Of a stretch of DNA of 64,000 bases, positions 9,059-18,095 are shown one piece after another. Every line of letters begins with the position of its first letter. The stretch's first letter is position 1. Origin of the DNA: Pelagirhabdus alkalitolerans (GTDB lineage Bacteria > Bacillota > Bacilli > Bacillales > Amphibacillaceae); the NCBI RefSeq assembly GCF_900096905.1, contig NZ_FMYI01000005.1:62001-126000 (forward strand), read 5' to 3'. The position numbers were made by a program, and so were the translations under genes. Under the pieces are notes generated by a model, which worked only from the letters and a program-made list of their open reading frames with translations, searched no databases and had not been told where the DNA came from.

Positions 9059-9547
9059 ATGCGTAAAGAATCTATTCAATACGCCTCTCCACAACTTGAA
9101 GATGGTAAGAAAATGTGGCAACTTGCAAGTCACACAACACTTGATGATAACTCTGCTTATAAATATATAATGATGTGTCAGTACTTTAAAGAAACATGTG
9201 TTGTTGCAAAAGACAATCAAAACGTTTTAGGGTTTATCACCGGATTTATTCCACCAGAAAACCCAAACACCGTTTTTGTTTGGCAAATAAGTGTTGATCC
9301 AAACCATAGTGGAAAAGGTATCGCGTCAAAGCTTTTAAAACAATTAGTTTCACAAGTGAAATCAAAAGGTGTCAACTATGTAGAAGCAACGATTACACCA
9401 TCTAATAAAGCATCACAAGCTTTGTTCAAAAAACTCGCAACATCATTTGATACAGACTATCAAGTCGAATCATTTCTAACTCAAGATTTATTTCCAGATG
9501 AGACATTTGAAGAAGAATTAAAATATAGAATAGGTCCATTATATTAA
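9059..9547 (+). CDS. ectA: L-2,4-diaminobutyrate acetyltransferase
   Basis: EctA acetylates L-2,4-diaminobutyrate to N-gamma-acetyl-diaminobutyrate, the second step of ectoine synthesis. The 162-residue protein is a GNAT-fold acetyltransferase. The acetyl-CoA loop lies around VDPNHSGKGIASKLL (about 81-95), preceded by the typical EctA pattern GFITGFIPPENPNTVFVWQI. GGAAAGGAG precedes the ATG. It is first in ectABC, which has 26- and 16-nt spacers. Ectoine is a compatible solute, so the operon points to osmotic adaptation. No dedicated aspartokinase gene or ectoine hydroxylase follows. Confidence 0.96.
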   Translation: MRKESIQYASPQLEDGKKMWQLASHTTLDDNSAYKYIMMCQYFKETCVVAKDNQNVLGFITGFIPPENPNTVFVWQISVDPNHSGKGIASKLLKQLVSQVKSKGVNYVEATITPSNKASQALFKKLATSFDTDYQVESFLTQDLFPDETFEEELKYRIGPLY

Positions 9548-9573
9548 AGAAAAAAATCAAGGGGGATTATAAA

Positions 9574-10848
9574 ATGAAAAACGATATGAAAGTGTTTGAC
9601 AATTTAGAATCAGAGGTGCGTAGTTACGTCAGAAGTTTCCCGACGATCTTCACAAAAACTAAAGGCTATAAGATGTGGGATCATGAAGGCAAAGAGTATA
9701 TCGACTTTTTCTCTGGTGCAGGTGCCCTTAATTATGGACACAACGACGAAAAGATGAAACAAAAATTAATTGATTATATTATGAGTGACCATATCACGCA
9801 TTCATTAGATATGGCATCAGATGCTAAGGCAACATTCTTAAATACTTTCCATGAAACAATCCTAAAACCAAGAAATATGGATTATAAGATGATGTTCCCT
9901 GGCCCAACAGGAACGAACACTGTAGAAAGTGCACTTAAGCTTGCTCGTAAAGCGACAGGCCGTACGGATATCATTAGCTTCACTAATGGGTTCCACGGTA
10001 TGACAATTGGTGCATTATCCGTTACAGGTAACTCAATGAAACGTAAGGGTGCAGGCATACCTTTACAAAACGTTGTCACAATGCCTTATGATAACTATGT
10101 AGACGATCAAGATGCGATTGACTATATTGATCGCTTCCTAGAAGACAACGGAAGTGGCGTTGCAATTCCAGCAGCGATGATTCTTGAAACCGTTCAAGGT
10201 GAAGGTGGTATTAACGCTGCAAGCTTTGAATGGATGAGAAAAATAGAAGCACTATGTAAACGTTGGGGCATCATACTCATTGTTGATGAGGTACAAGCTG
10301 GTGTTGGACGTACAGGTTCATTCTTCAGCTTTGAACCTGCTGGTATTAAACCCGATATTATTTGTATGTCAAAATCATTAAGCGGATATGGCCTTCCGTT
10401 TGCCATGACACTTGTTCGCCCTGAAATCGATCAATTCCAACCAGGTGAACATAATGGTACATTTAGAGGAAATAACCATGCTTTCGTAACCGCAACGGCT
10501 GCGCTTGATTATTGGAAAGATTCGAAATTAGAAGAAAACATCAAAGATAAAGCTGAAAAAACACATGCATTCTTGGAGCGACTCGTTAAAGAATACCCTG
10601 AATTAAAAGGAGAAGTTCGTGGTCGCGGACTTATGGTAGGTGTTGCTTGTGATGTTGAAGGACTTTCTAACGAAATTGCCGCTAAAGCATTTGAGCACGG
10701 TTTAATTATGGAAACAGCTGGGCCAAATGATGAAGTATTCAAGCTGTTCCCAGCCTTAACAATTGATGATGAAGGCCTTGAAAAAGGATTAAATATTATT
10801 GAGAAAAGTATTCAAGACGTATTAGAGAAAAAACCAGAGTTAGCATAA
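9574..10848 (+). CDS. ectB: Diaminobutyrate-2-oxoglutarate aminotransferase
   Basis: EctB transfers an amino group from glutamate to aspartate semialdehyde, giving L-2,4-diaminobutyrate, the first committed step of ectoine synthesis. The 424-residue length is typical. The class III aminotransferase features are present: the PLP-contacting motif DEVQAGVGRTG (about 238-248) and the Schiff-base lysine K267 in CMSKSLSGYGLP. AGGGGGATT lies 8 nt before the ATG. It is the central gene of the ectABC operon and is cytoplasmic. Confidence 0.97.
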   Translation: MKNDMKVFDNLESEVRSYVRSFPTIFTKTKGYKMWDHEGKEYIDFFSGAGALNYGHNDEKMKQKLIDYIMSDHITHSLDMASDAKATFLNTFHETILKPRNMDYKMMFPGPTGTNTVESALKLARKATGRTDIISFTNGFHGMTIGALSVTGNSMKRKGAGIPLQNVVTMPYDNYVDDQDAIDYIDRFLEDNGSGVAIPAAMILETVQGEGGINAASFEWMRKIEALCKRWGIILIVDEVQAGVGRTGSFFSFEPAGIKPDIICMSKSLSGYGLPFAMTLVRPEIDQFQPGEHNGTFRGNNHAFVTATAALDYWKDSKLEENIKDKAEKTHAFLERLVKEYPELKGEVRGRGLMVGVACDVEGLSNEIAAKAFEHGLIMETAGPNDEVFKLFPALTIDDEGLEKGLNIIEKSIQDVLEKKPELA

Positions 10849-10864
10849 ATAGGGGGAGAATATT

Positions 10865-11254
10865 ATGAAAGTTGTATCTTTAGAAGATGTATTAGGTACA
10901 GAACATGAAGTTGATGGCGGTAACTGGGTCAGCAGACGCCTCATTATGAAAAAAGATAAAATGGGTTACTCTGTGAATGATACTATTATCAAAGCAGGAA
11001 CTGAAACGCATATTTGGTATAAGAATCACCTTGAGAGTGTCTATTGTATAGAAGGTGAAGGTGAAGTCGTAACATTAAGTGATAATAAAGTTTGGCCGAT
11101 TTCAGCTAATCAATTATATGCACTTGATGAGAATGATGAACACTTACTTCGTGCTAAAACAGACATGCGAATGATCTGTGTGTTTAATCCACCACTAACA
11201 GGAAACGAAGTCCATGATGAAAATGGCGTTTATCCTGTTGATGATAGCGAATAA
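10865..11254 (+). CDS. ectC: Ectoine synthase
   Basis: EctC cyclises N-gamma-acetyl-diaminobutyrate to ectoine. The 129-residue cupin protein has the family pattern MKVVSLEDVLGTEHEVDGGNW at its N-terminus. The iron-binding region lies around HLESVYCIEGEGEV and the C-terminal NPPLTGNEVHDENG matches the family. AGGGGGAGAA precedes the ATG. It is the last gene of the operon and is followed at once by a bidirectional terminator. No ectD follows, so hydroxyectoine is not predicted from this locus. Confidence 0.97.
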   Translation: MKVVSLEDVLGTEHEVDGGNWVSRRLIMKKDKMGYSVNDTIIKAGTETHIWYKNHLESVYCIEGEGEVVTLSDNKVWPISANQLYALDENDEHLLRAKTDMRMICVFNPPLTGNEVHDENGVYPVDDSE

Positions 11255-11270
11255 TTAAAGATAAATGCTA

Positions 11271-11309
11271 AAAAGCATCAGCGAGTTAAAATATCGCTGA
11301 TGCTTTTTT
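11271..11309. terminator. Bidirectional terminator between ectC and the aminotransferase
   Basis: The stem pairs 11271-11284 with 11294-11307 around a 9-nt loop, with an A-run on the left and six Ts on the right. It can stop ectABC on the plus strand and the convergent aminotransferase operon on the minus strand. Confidence 0.88.
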
Positions 11310-11312
11310 AAA

Positions 11313-12491
11313 TTATATTTCATTAAATGTCTTCACTAACCGATTCATACCTTCTTTTATCTCATCAATTGTTGCATTTGTGAAATTCAGTCGCATCGTT
11401 GACGTCTGATTGGCTTCGACATAAAATGGTTTACCCGGAACAAAAGCTACACCATTATCGACTGCTTTTTCAAGTAAAGCAGCTGGATCGATAGAATCTG
11501 GTAACGTAAGCCAAAAGAACATACCACCTTTAGGTATTTCATAAACTAAACCTTCTAAATCTAAATCATTTAAACAGTCTTTCATCACATTCATTCGTTC
11601 GTAATAAACAGTTGTAATACGTTTAATATGTTGGTCTAAGTCATAATCATTCAACAAATGACTCAGTGCATGCTGGCTAATTGAATTCGTATGTAAATCA
11701 GCCGCTTGTTTTGCCTGTGTAACCAATTGGATTACTTCTTTAGGTCCTGTGATCCAACCCAAACGCATGGCTGGAACAACCGTTTTAGAAATAGTGCTCG
11801 TATAAACAACATACTCCCCATCATGATCGAGTGATTGAATACTATTAGGGACTTGATCTGGTTCAAATTGAATTTCTCCATATGGATCATCTTCAAAGAT
11901 AACCACTTGATATTTTTTAGCTAAGGCGATTAACATTTCACGGCGCTCTTTAGACCACACTTTACCATCTGGATTTGAAAATGTCGGGACAACATACACA
12001 CATTTAGGTTGATGCTGCTCTAGTTTTTCTTCTAAATCTTCTTCTACCATCCCCTGGCGATCAGATTTAACCGGTACAATGTCGACCTCATATGATTGAA
12101 AAACTTGAATCGCAGCCAAATAAGTTGGATCTTCAGTAAGCACAACATCACCTGGATTAAACATAATACGAGAAAACAAATCAATGGCCTGTTGTGAACC
12201 AGATGTAATCAACATATTATCAGGTTGCGCATGCATCCCTTTTGAATGCATGCGCTCAGCTAATTGTTGTCTTAACTTGAAAAGCCCCTCTGTTTCAGCG
12301 TATTGAAGTGCTTTGTTACCTGAATTAATCGCTTTTGAAAAAGCTTGATCGACTGCTTCTACCGGAAACAGTGCCTCATCAGGTAGACCCCCTGCAAGTG
12401 AAATAACATTCCCTTTATTAACGACTTTTAAAATTTCTCGAACAGCTGATGCATCAAAATAACGAACGCGATCAGCGAATTGATAATTCAT
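11313..12491 (-). CDS. PLP-dependent class I/II aminotransferase (2-aminoadipate-type)
   Basis: The 392-residue cytoplasmic fold-type I aminotransferase resembles the catalytic half of MocR proteins and 2-aminoadipate transaminases. SLAGGLPDEALFP, TSGSQQAID, PTYLAAIQVFQ, DDPYGEIQ and the PLP lysine in TSTISKTVVPAMRLGW are all present. No DNA-binding domain is attached. The ATG at 12491 is chosen over 12497 because AGAGGTGA (12498-12505) is 7 nt from the former and almost touches the latter. It follows a mercaptopyruvate-type sulfurtransferase, whose stop codon overlaps its ribosome site, so cysteine or an aromatic amino acid could be the donor. The true substrate cannot be read from sequence. 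Confidence 0.85.
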   Translation of the reverse strand: MNYQFADRVRYFDASAVREILKVVNKGNVISLAGGLPDEALFPVEAVDQAFSKAINSGNKALQYAETEGLFKLRQQLAERMHSKGMHAQPDNMLITSGSQQAIDLFSRIMFNPGDVVLTEDPTYLAAIQVFQSYEVDIVPVKSDRQGMVEEDLEEKLEQHQPKCVYVVPTFSNPDGKVWSKERREMLIALAKKYQVVIFEDDPYGEIQFEPDQVPNSIQSLDHDGEYVVYTSTISKTVVPAMRLGWITGPKEVIQLVTQAKQAADLHTNSISQHALSHLLNDYDLDQHIKRITTVYYERMNVMKDCLNDLDLEGLVYEIPKGGMFFWLTLPDSIDPAALLEKAVDNGVAFVPGKPFYVEANQTSTMRLNFTNATIDEIKEGMNRLVKTFNEI

Positions 12492-12503
12492 ATACATTCA
12501 CCT

Positions 12504-13340
12504 CTACTCTAAATCTTTTTTTGTTGCGATTGGTAATTCTGGATAGCTAATCCAATCGCTATAACTTCCCGGATATAACCTGATATTTTTATACCCGAGT
12601 GCTGTTAAAGCTAAATAATTCATAGATGTTGAAACACCTGAGCCACAAGATAAAATGATCTCTTTATCAGGATCTAGCTCTTCAAAGTAGGCACTTAATT
12701 CTTCTTTTGTCTTCCATTTACCTTCATCGTTTAAAACAAATGTCCAATCAAAACATTTGGCGCCTGGAATATGCCCCGCTTTATCATAAATCGGTTCATA
12801 CTCACCATTAAATCGTTCAATCGATCGTGCATCCAGTAAAATCGTATCGTCTCGATCCTTCTTTTGTTTAACTTGTTCAATATCAACTGTCATTTCTTCA
12901 ATGGGTTGGGCGGCATAAGATGTGCGAGACGGTCGTTTCACAACACGTGTCGTCGGAAATCCTTTAGATATCCAAGCCTTAAAACCACCATCTAAAATGA
13001 ATTTCCGTTCGTGATTATAATAGTCAAGTAACCAAAACAATCGAGCAGCAAACATCGCATCACCCTGATCATAAATCACGATTGTCGAATCTTTGGTAAC
13101 ACCTGCTTTACTCAATTTAGTCAATAAATCATTTTGTTCAGGGAGAGGATGATACCCTCCATGTTTTTGTCTTTCTGATGATAAATCTTTATTTAAATCA
13201 AAATACACTGCCCCCGGAATATGACTTTGTCTATAAAGTTCATACCCTTTATCAGGATTCATTAATTCAAAGCGCACATCAATGATGACAACGTCTTCCA
13301 TTCGATTGTAGAGCTCATCAGCATTTATCAAAAAATCCAT
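12504..13340 (-). CDS. sseA: Sulfurtransferase, 3-mercaptopyruvate type (two rhodanese domains)
   Basis: This 278-residue enzyme moves sulfane sulfur from 3-mercaptopyruvate or thiosulfate to an acceptor. The inactive N-terminal rhodanese domain (about 1-130) precedes a catalytic domain (about 155-275) with the active cysteine near residue 232 in CGSGVS. A CG(S/T)GV loop is typical of mercaptopyruvate sulfurtransferases rather than thiosulfate rhodaneses, which carry CRKGV. Its ATG shares one base with the stop of the upstream membrane gene (TGATG), so the two are translationally coupled. The next gene is an aminotransferase, which could supply mercaptopyruvate from cysteine. Confidence 0.88.
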   Translation of the reverse strand: MDFLINADELYNRMEDVVIIDVRFELMNPDKGYELYRQSHIPGAVYFDLNKDLSSERQKHGGYHPLPEQNDLLTKLSKAGVTKDSTIVIYDQGDAMFAARLFWLLDYYNHERKFILDGGFKAWISKGFPTTRVVKRPSRTSYAAQPIEEMTVDIEQVKQKKDRDDTILLDARSIERFNGEYEPIYDKAGHIPGAKCFDWTFVLNDEGKWKTKEELSAYFEELDPDKEIILSCGSGVSTSMNYLALTALGYKNIRLYPGSYSDWISYPELPIATKKDLE

Positions 13341-13858
13341 CAGACCACCTCCTGTTTTCTAAATTTATTTAGCCAGACGACAAATAAAATTTCCGTAATT
13401 AGAAAGATAATAGTAGAGACTAGCACTAGCATAACAACAACCGGTGATGCTGTTGCCATTGCAATAAGTGCTCCTATATAAGACAGACTAAAAAAACCAA
13501 TATAGGCTCTTTGTAAAAATAAAGTTGATTGATAAAGCGTTTGATCATTCTTTTCATGACTCAAATTTAATAAAAATCTGAATATATAGTAGACCATAAC
13601 GAATTTAAACAACATAGCACTATTGTGTAATATCTGTGATTGTTCAAATAAAAATGGTGCTACAATATGGAACACAGCTAAACCTATAGCTATATATTGT
13701 GCGGTCTTGGCAGAAGCATCGCGGTATTTAAATGTGTTAAGGCCGATTCCAATTAAAATAAAACCCGATACTAGAAGAATCTGTATTTGATCTGTGCCTT
13801 CAAACTCTAAAATCGTCATTAAATAGCCAATCATTAGTATAACCCAAGTTTGGTACAC
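13340..13858 (-). CDS. Integral membrane protein of unknown function
   Basis: The product is not recognised. It is about 172 residues and has five or six hydrophobic helices with short loops, so it is an integral membrane protein. The start chosen is the GTG at 13858, because GGAGGGAG (13864-13871) lies 5 nt upstream; an in-frame ATG further up would place that site inside the gene. The upstream gene stops 1 nt before, and the sulfurtransferase start overlaps its stop, so it is tightly coupled within a four-gene operon. No metal or catalytic motif is evident. Confidence 0.75.
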   Translation of the reverse strand: MYQTWVILMIGYLMTILEFEGTDQIQILLVSGFILIGIGLNTFKYRDASAKTAQYIAIGLAVFHIVAPFLFEQSQILHNSAMLFKFVMVYYIFRFLLNLSHEKNDQTLYQSTLFLQRAYIGFFSLSYIGALIAMATASPVVVMLVLVSTIIFLITEILFVVWLNKFRKQEVV

Positions 13859-13859
13859 G

Positions 13860-14705
13860 TTAACTCCCTCCATTTTCAATTAACTGGTGAATAGTCGATT
13901 CTGTTAAGTGCGTACGTTGTTGAATCGGAATACGATGCTCCTCCGTTTCCTTAGAAAAGTAGAGCGGAAAATCTACCACCATCAACCTGTTAGGATTAAC
14001 GTGCGTATACACTTCAAAGAATGTATCCTCTTCAAATGTTTTAGGCAGTATTTGATCTTGGTAAGCCATCAGAGGAATCCCTCGAAATAAAGAATCATCA
14101 CTTAACCAATCTGGTACATTAGTAATATCAATGGATTGACCGGATTGATAAGATTCAAACAAGAACACGATATCATCTTTTAGCTCAGATGAAAAAGAGT
14201 GATCGACTTGTTGAATCGTTAATTCTTCTTCAACAGCAATAATGGATTGTTGTTGTTCATGATCTCTGTATGAATGCACGTGAAATACATGTGCATCATG
14301 TTCAGGGGCCTTTGCGATATCAATTTTTCCAATCTGCGCGGATTGAACAACACCGTCATGATAATTTATTGTCATCGATTCGATTGATAAATCGTGATCA
14401 ATATCTGGTATTTGTAACTGCAATCTGTGTAAGGCATAATGTTGAAACCTTTGATCAACACTTGCGTCAATTACATTCAATTCTATACCATGATCCGTTT
14501 CAATATTTTTAATATCTCGGTCTGCATCTTTATGATCGATGTAATATAGGTCAAATTTGGTCGGATCATCTTGTGTATAAACATAATCGTAATAATGCTC
14601 TATGTATAATGGCTCCTCTAACTTAAAAGATTGTAAGTATAGGTGTGCAAATAGCGTTAATATGACTAATACCGTAACAACACTAAAAAATCGGACGCGA
14701 TTCAT
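13860..14705 (-). CDS. Membrane-anchored extracytoplasmic protein of unknown function
   Basis: The 281-residue product has a single N-terminal hydrophobic segment (about residues 5-26) without a lipobox cysteine. It is followed by a polar, acidic and histidine-rich domain, so it probably faces outside. No family is recognised. It is the first gene of an operon with a polytopic membrane protein, a sulfurtransferase and an aminotransferase. The ribosome site is a GGGGG tract 8 nt before the ATG, within the foot of a hairpin that also carries a TATAAT box (14719-14750). The many acidic residues suit a halophile surface protein. Confidence 0.75.
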   Translation of the reverse strand: MNRVRFFSVVTVLVILTLFAHLYLQSFKLEEPLYIEHYYDYVYTQDDPTKFDLYYIDHKDADRDIKNIETDHGIELNVIDASVDQRFQHYALHRLQLQIPDIDHDLSIESMTINYHDGVVQSAQIGKIDIAKAPEHDAHVFHVHSYRDHEQQQSIIAVEEELTIQQVDHSFSSELKDDIVFLFESYQSGQSIDITNVPDWLSDDSLFRGIPLMAYQDQILPKTFEEDTFFEVYTHVNPNRLMVVDFPLYFSKETEEHRIPIQQRTHLTESTIHQLIENGGS

Positions 14706-14718
14706 TAAAAAAACCCCC

Positions 14719-14750
14719 AGACTTCGCTCATTATATCATAAGCAAAGTCT
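14719..14750 (-). promoter_or_regulatory. Hairpin carrying an extended -10 box ahead of the unknown operon
   Basis: The arms 14719-14727 and 14742-14750 pair with one mismatch. On the minus strand the hairpin is followed by GGGGG and seven Ts, so it can end the fni transcript. Its loop contains TGATATAAT (TATAAT at 14730-14735), an extended -10 promoter for the next gene. It may be both terminator and promoter. Confidence 0.5.
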
Positions 14751-14764
14751 AAGAGCATTTAAAG

Positions 14765-15793
14765 TTATGTTAAAACTACACGATCCGTTTGTTGAAGCGC
14801 CTCAATAGATGAGACACCTAGACCAAACATCGCCATTTTCAATTCTAATTCTCTTATTTGCATAATCTCACTCACTGCTTCTGCAGACGTTGTCGCTTCT
14901 TTTAGGATAGATCTTGCAAATCCTACTTGAGATGCACCTAAAGCAATCGTCTTACATGCATCGACACCCGTGTGCATACCACCACTCGCAAAGACCGATG
15001 CTCGAGATACATTTTCTTTTACAGAAAGTAAACTTTCAACTGTTGAAATACCCCAGTCGACAAAGGCCTCGGCAGCCTGTTTTTTAATACGATCTTGACT
15101 TCTTAACTTTTCAACTTGACTCCAAGATGTACCGCCTGCTCCGGCCACATCAATAAACTGAATACCAATATTATCTAAACGTTTTGCTGTCACACCATCT
15201 ATACCCCAGCCAACTTCTTTAACGCCAACAGGAACATCTAACTCTTTCACTAAGCGTTCAATCTTTGGTAATAATTGATGGAAATTCGTGTCGCCATCTG
15301 TTTGGATGATTTCTTGAATGGAGTTTAAATGGAGCACAAGTGCGTCTGCTCCCGTAATATCAATGATTTGTTTACATTCAGAGACTGTAAACCCTTCGTT
15401 TAATTGCACAGCACCTAAGTTCGCCACAACGGGGATTGTGGGTGCATATTTTCGAATTCTGAACGATTCTCTGAACGATTCATTTTCAATCAAGGCACGT
15501 GTCGATCCTAAGGCAAACACCCAACCATGCTCCTCGGCTGCTGTAGCTAAATGCTGATTAATATCACCCGCAAGTTCAGCACCACCTGTCATTGAACTAA
15601 TTAAAAACGGTGTTTTAATTGGCTTACCTAAAAATGTTGTTTCGAGTGATATATTATCAAAATCAATTTCAGGCAATGCATTATGAACCAATCTTACAGC
15701 GTCTAATCCCGAACTAATGCCTTCTCCAGTTACTTGATCTGTTAAACATAGTTTAATATGTTCAGCTTTACGTTTGTTAATATCACTTGCCAT
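14765..15793 (-). CDS. fni: Isopentenyl-diphosphate delta-isomerase, type 2
   Basis: Fni interconverts isopentenyl and dimethylallyl diphosphate using reduced FMN and NAD(P)H. The 342-residue TIM-barrel protein shows the family N-terminus with RKAEHIKLCL, PFLISSMTGG (substrate/FMN region), VKEVGWGI, the AGAGGTSWSQVE loop and ASGGMHTGVDACK near the phosphate site. AAAGGAG precedes the ATG by 9 nt. It is the last gene of the carotenoid operon and lies 17 nt after crtM, linking mevalonate-derived precursor balance to pigment synthesis. Type 2 isomerases typically go with the mevalonate pathway in Gram-positive bacteria, and mevalonate genes are found at 34168-37206. Confidence 0.96.
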   Translation of the reverse strand: MASDINKRKAEHIKLCLTDQVTGEGISSGLDAVRLVHNALPEIDFDNISLETTFLGKPIKTPFLISSMTGGAELAGDINQHLATAAEEHGWVFALGSTRALIENESFRESFRIRKYAPTIPVVANLGAVQLNEGFTVSECKQIIDITGADALVLHLNSIQEIIQTDGDTNFHQLLPKIERLVKELDVPVGVKEVGWGIDGVTAKRLDNIGIQFIDVAGAGGTSWSQVEKLRSQDRIKKQAAEAFVDWGISTVESLLSVKENVSRASVFASGGMHTGVDACKTIALGASQVGFARSILKEATTSAEAVSEIMQIRELELKMAMFGLGVSSIEALQQTDRVVLT

Positions 15794-15810
15794 CGATCTA
15801 GCTCCTTTTA

Positions 15811-16644
15811 TTACGATTTCGTCAATTGCATTAACAACCTACTTTTTCTACGGTTCGTTACAATTGCACGTTTAGTAAAGACTTGATAGTCATTTTCATT
15901 AATAACTTCTATAATTTCACGATAGTAGCTTGCAGCTAATCGCAATGTTAACTGACTCTTTTCAGGGTATTGATCAACATGGATAAGACCTTCTGTAAAC
16001 CATTGATCTGCTTTTTTCGTTAAATAATGAATCACATTTTTCAAAGCTGAATTGATGACGCCTTGTTCCCATTCCTCTTCAGTATAACCGTATTCTTTCA
16101 TGATTTCGAGTGGAATGTATCGTCTGTTTAGCTTCTTATCAGCACCAATATCTCTTAATATATTAACAATTTGCATCGCTTTTCCTAACGCAATACCCGC
16201 TTCAATCATCGCTTGATTTGGATTAGGTTGTAAAACAGGAATCAACATCTCCCCAACCGAACCCGCTACACGATAGCAATAATCCTCTAGCTCTTCAAAT
16301 GTATCATATTTAGTTTTTGTATAATCCAAACGCTGACCACTCATCTGAATATAATAGGGCTCCTTTGATAGATTGTATTCAGCCATTACCCATCTTAGCG
16401 ATGGCCATATAAAATGACCCTCTGCCTCATCTAGATTTGTAAAGAGCTCATCAATTTCTTCCAACGTATACGGTGAATTCTCTGGCTCATCAACTGCATC
16501 ATCGATCATACGACAAAAAGAATAGATCACATGAACTGCTTCACGTTTTTGTTTCGGTAAAAATTTGAATGCTTGATAAAAGCTAGATGAGCCTTTTTTC
16601 ATCATTTCTTTACAGGCAAGAGCCAATTCTGGATTTAATGACAT
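15811..16644 (-). CDS. crtM: 4,4'-Diapophytoene (dehydrosqualene) synthase
   Basis: CrtM condenses two farnesyl diphosphates head to head to give C30 diapophytoene. The 277-residue protein belongs to the squalene/phytoene synthase family. It has both aspartate-rich sites: DDAVD at 48-52 and NILRDIGAD around 161-169, plus the YCYRVAG substrate motif at about 122-128. Its closest functional context is the staphylococcal/Bacillaceae C30 pathway, as it sits with CrtI-family desaturases and fni. The start is 6 nt after the upstream stop and has AAGGGGAG. C40 phytoene synthesis is less likely because no GGPP-related gene is next to it. Confidence 0.92.
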   Translation of the reverse strand: MSLNPELALACKEMMKKGSSSFYQAFKFLPKQKREAVHVIYSFCRMIDDAVDEPENSPYTLEEIDELFTNLDEAEGHFIWPSLRWVMAEYNLSKEPYYIQMSGQRLDYTKTKYDTFEELEDYCYRVAGSVGEMLIPVLQPNPNQAMIEAGIALGKAMQIVNILRDIGADKKLNRRYIPLEIMKEYGYTEEEWEQGVINSALKNVIHYLTKKADQWFTEGLIHVDQYPEKSQLTLRLAASYYREIIEVINENDYQVFTKRAIVTNRRKSRLLMQLTKS

Positions 16645-16650
16645 GATGTG

Positions 16651-18093
16651 TTACTCCCCTTTTACAATTTCATTAACTAGTAACCTAGCACCTTGCATCA
16701 CAATCGGAATACCTCCCCCTGGATGAACCGATGCACCAACAGCATACAAGCCTTTAATTGATGGGTGGGTGAGCTGTGGTCGAAATGCACCGAGCTGATT
16801 GAGATGTGGCGCTGCACCAAAACTCCCTCCCCCAAACAGCCCTTCACTTTCTGCATCTCTCGGTGTACGGATTGATTTCCATTCAATATGTTCCGTTAAT
16901 CCTGGAAAAGCTTCTTTCTCAATCCATTTGATTTGTTGATCGACAAATTGTTCTAGGGTATTTTGGTCACAGTCAAGTTGAGATGAGACTGGTATTAAGA
17001 GGTACAGTGTGCTTTTATTAGATTTTGCTGATTCGGGATCAATCGTTACAGGATTAAAGACATAGCACGAAGGATCCTTGGGTAGTGTATTGGAGCTTGT
17101 GACTTGCTTCATATACTGCTCAAAATCACGGGATAAGAAAAATTGATGTGTTAATGTATTAAGATAACGCTTGTTCAAACCTAAATAAACCATAACACAA
17201 CCGGAAGACGGTTTTAACTTCTTTTTTACGACTTTTTCAGTTTTGATTAAGTTTTCGATTAACGGATAGTCACCATTGAATACAATACGATCATACAGTA
17301 CTTCTTTTTGTCCAGACGTAATAAGGCTTTTCACTTGTTTATCTTCAACCTTGATCTCACTAATCGGTGTGTTTTTATAGATCGTCACGCCTAAATCTTC
17401 TGCTAATGCTTCTAATTTAGGAATTAACTGGTAGTAACCACCTTTAACGTACCATATGCCAAATGCATGCTCACTGTAAGAGATGAGTCCATATAACGCA
17501 GGTACTTGGTGAGGTGCTCCGCCGATGTATAACGTTTGAAGTGCATAGGCTTGCCTTAATTTCAAATGGTGAAAGTGCCGCGACAAATACCGTGTAACTG
17601 TTTGATATGAACGAGAAGAAATAACAAATTTCAAATTTTCAAACGATAAAAATTCACGCTTTAGTGAAAAGGACTGTGAAAGAAAAGCTTTTGTACCAAA
17701 GTTATAAATACGCTCCATTTCAGATAAATAACGATTGAACCCTTCTTCATCTTCTGGAAAAAGCCGTTTAATCTCTTCTGCTTGCTTTTTAGGATCTTGA
17801 TGTTTTCTGTATGTTGTTCCATCAGCATAATGAATATCATACAACGGATCACAACGAATCAATTCTACATCGTCTTGATTCAATCCGCATTCAGCTAGGA
17901 TCTCACGTAATAAATTTGGCAAAAGCACAATCGTTGGCCCTTGGTCAATGACATGCTCACCATCTGTTTCATAAGTCATTCGACCCCCTAAACGATCTTC
18001 TTTCTCATAAATTGTTACATCATAGCCTTTTTTACGTAATAAAATCGCACTCGTCAGTCCACCGATTCCACCACCTACAATCGCTATACTCAT
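16651..18093 (-). CDS. crtN: CrtI/CrtN-family carotenoid desaturase
   Basis: This is a membrane-associated FAD flavoprotein that introduces double bonds into diapophytoene. The 480 residues begin with the FAD dinucleotide fold GGGIGGL (7-13) and carry LGGRM, QGPTIVLLP and the C-terminal FAD motif GASVHPGGGIPIVMQGARL, all resembling CrtN. It is 2 nt downstream of a second, diverged CrtI-family gene, so the pair were probably duplicated. Assignment as the main 4,4'-diapophytoene desaturase is by resemblance. The other could be the oxygenase or a second desaturase. Confidence 0.75.
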   Translation of the reverse strand: MSIAIVGGGIGGLTSAILLRKKGYDVTIYEKEDRLGGRMTYETDGEHVIDQGPTIVLLPNLLREILAECGLNQDDVELIRCDPLYDIHYADGTTYRKHQDPKKQAEEIKRLFPEDEEGFNRYLSEMERIYNFGTKAFLSQSFSLKREFLSFENLKFVISSRSYQTVTRYLSRHFHHLKLRQAYALQTLYIGGAPHQVPALYGLISYSEHAFGIWYVKGGYYQLIPKLEALAEDLGVTIYKNTPISEIKVEDKQVKSLITSGQKEVLYDRIVFNGDYPLIENLIKTEKVVKKKLKPSSGCVMVYLGLNKRYLNTLTHQFFLSRDFEQYMKQVTSSNTLPKDPSCYVFNPVTIDPESAKSNKSTLYLLIPVSSQLDCDQNTLEQFVDQQIKWIEKEAFPGLTEHIEWKSIRTPRDAESEGLFGGGSFGAAPHLNQLGAFRPQLTHPSIKGLYAVGASVHPGGGIPIVMQGARLLVNEIVKGE

Positions 18094-18095
18094 GA

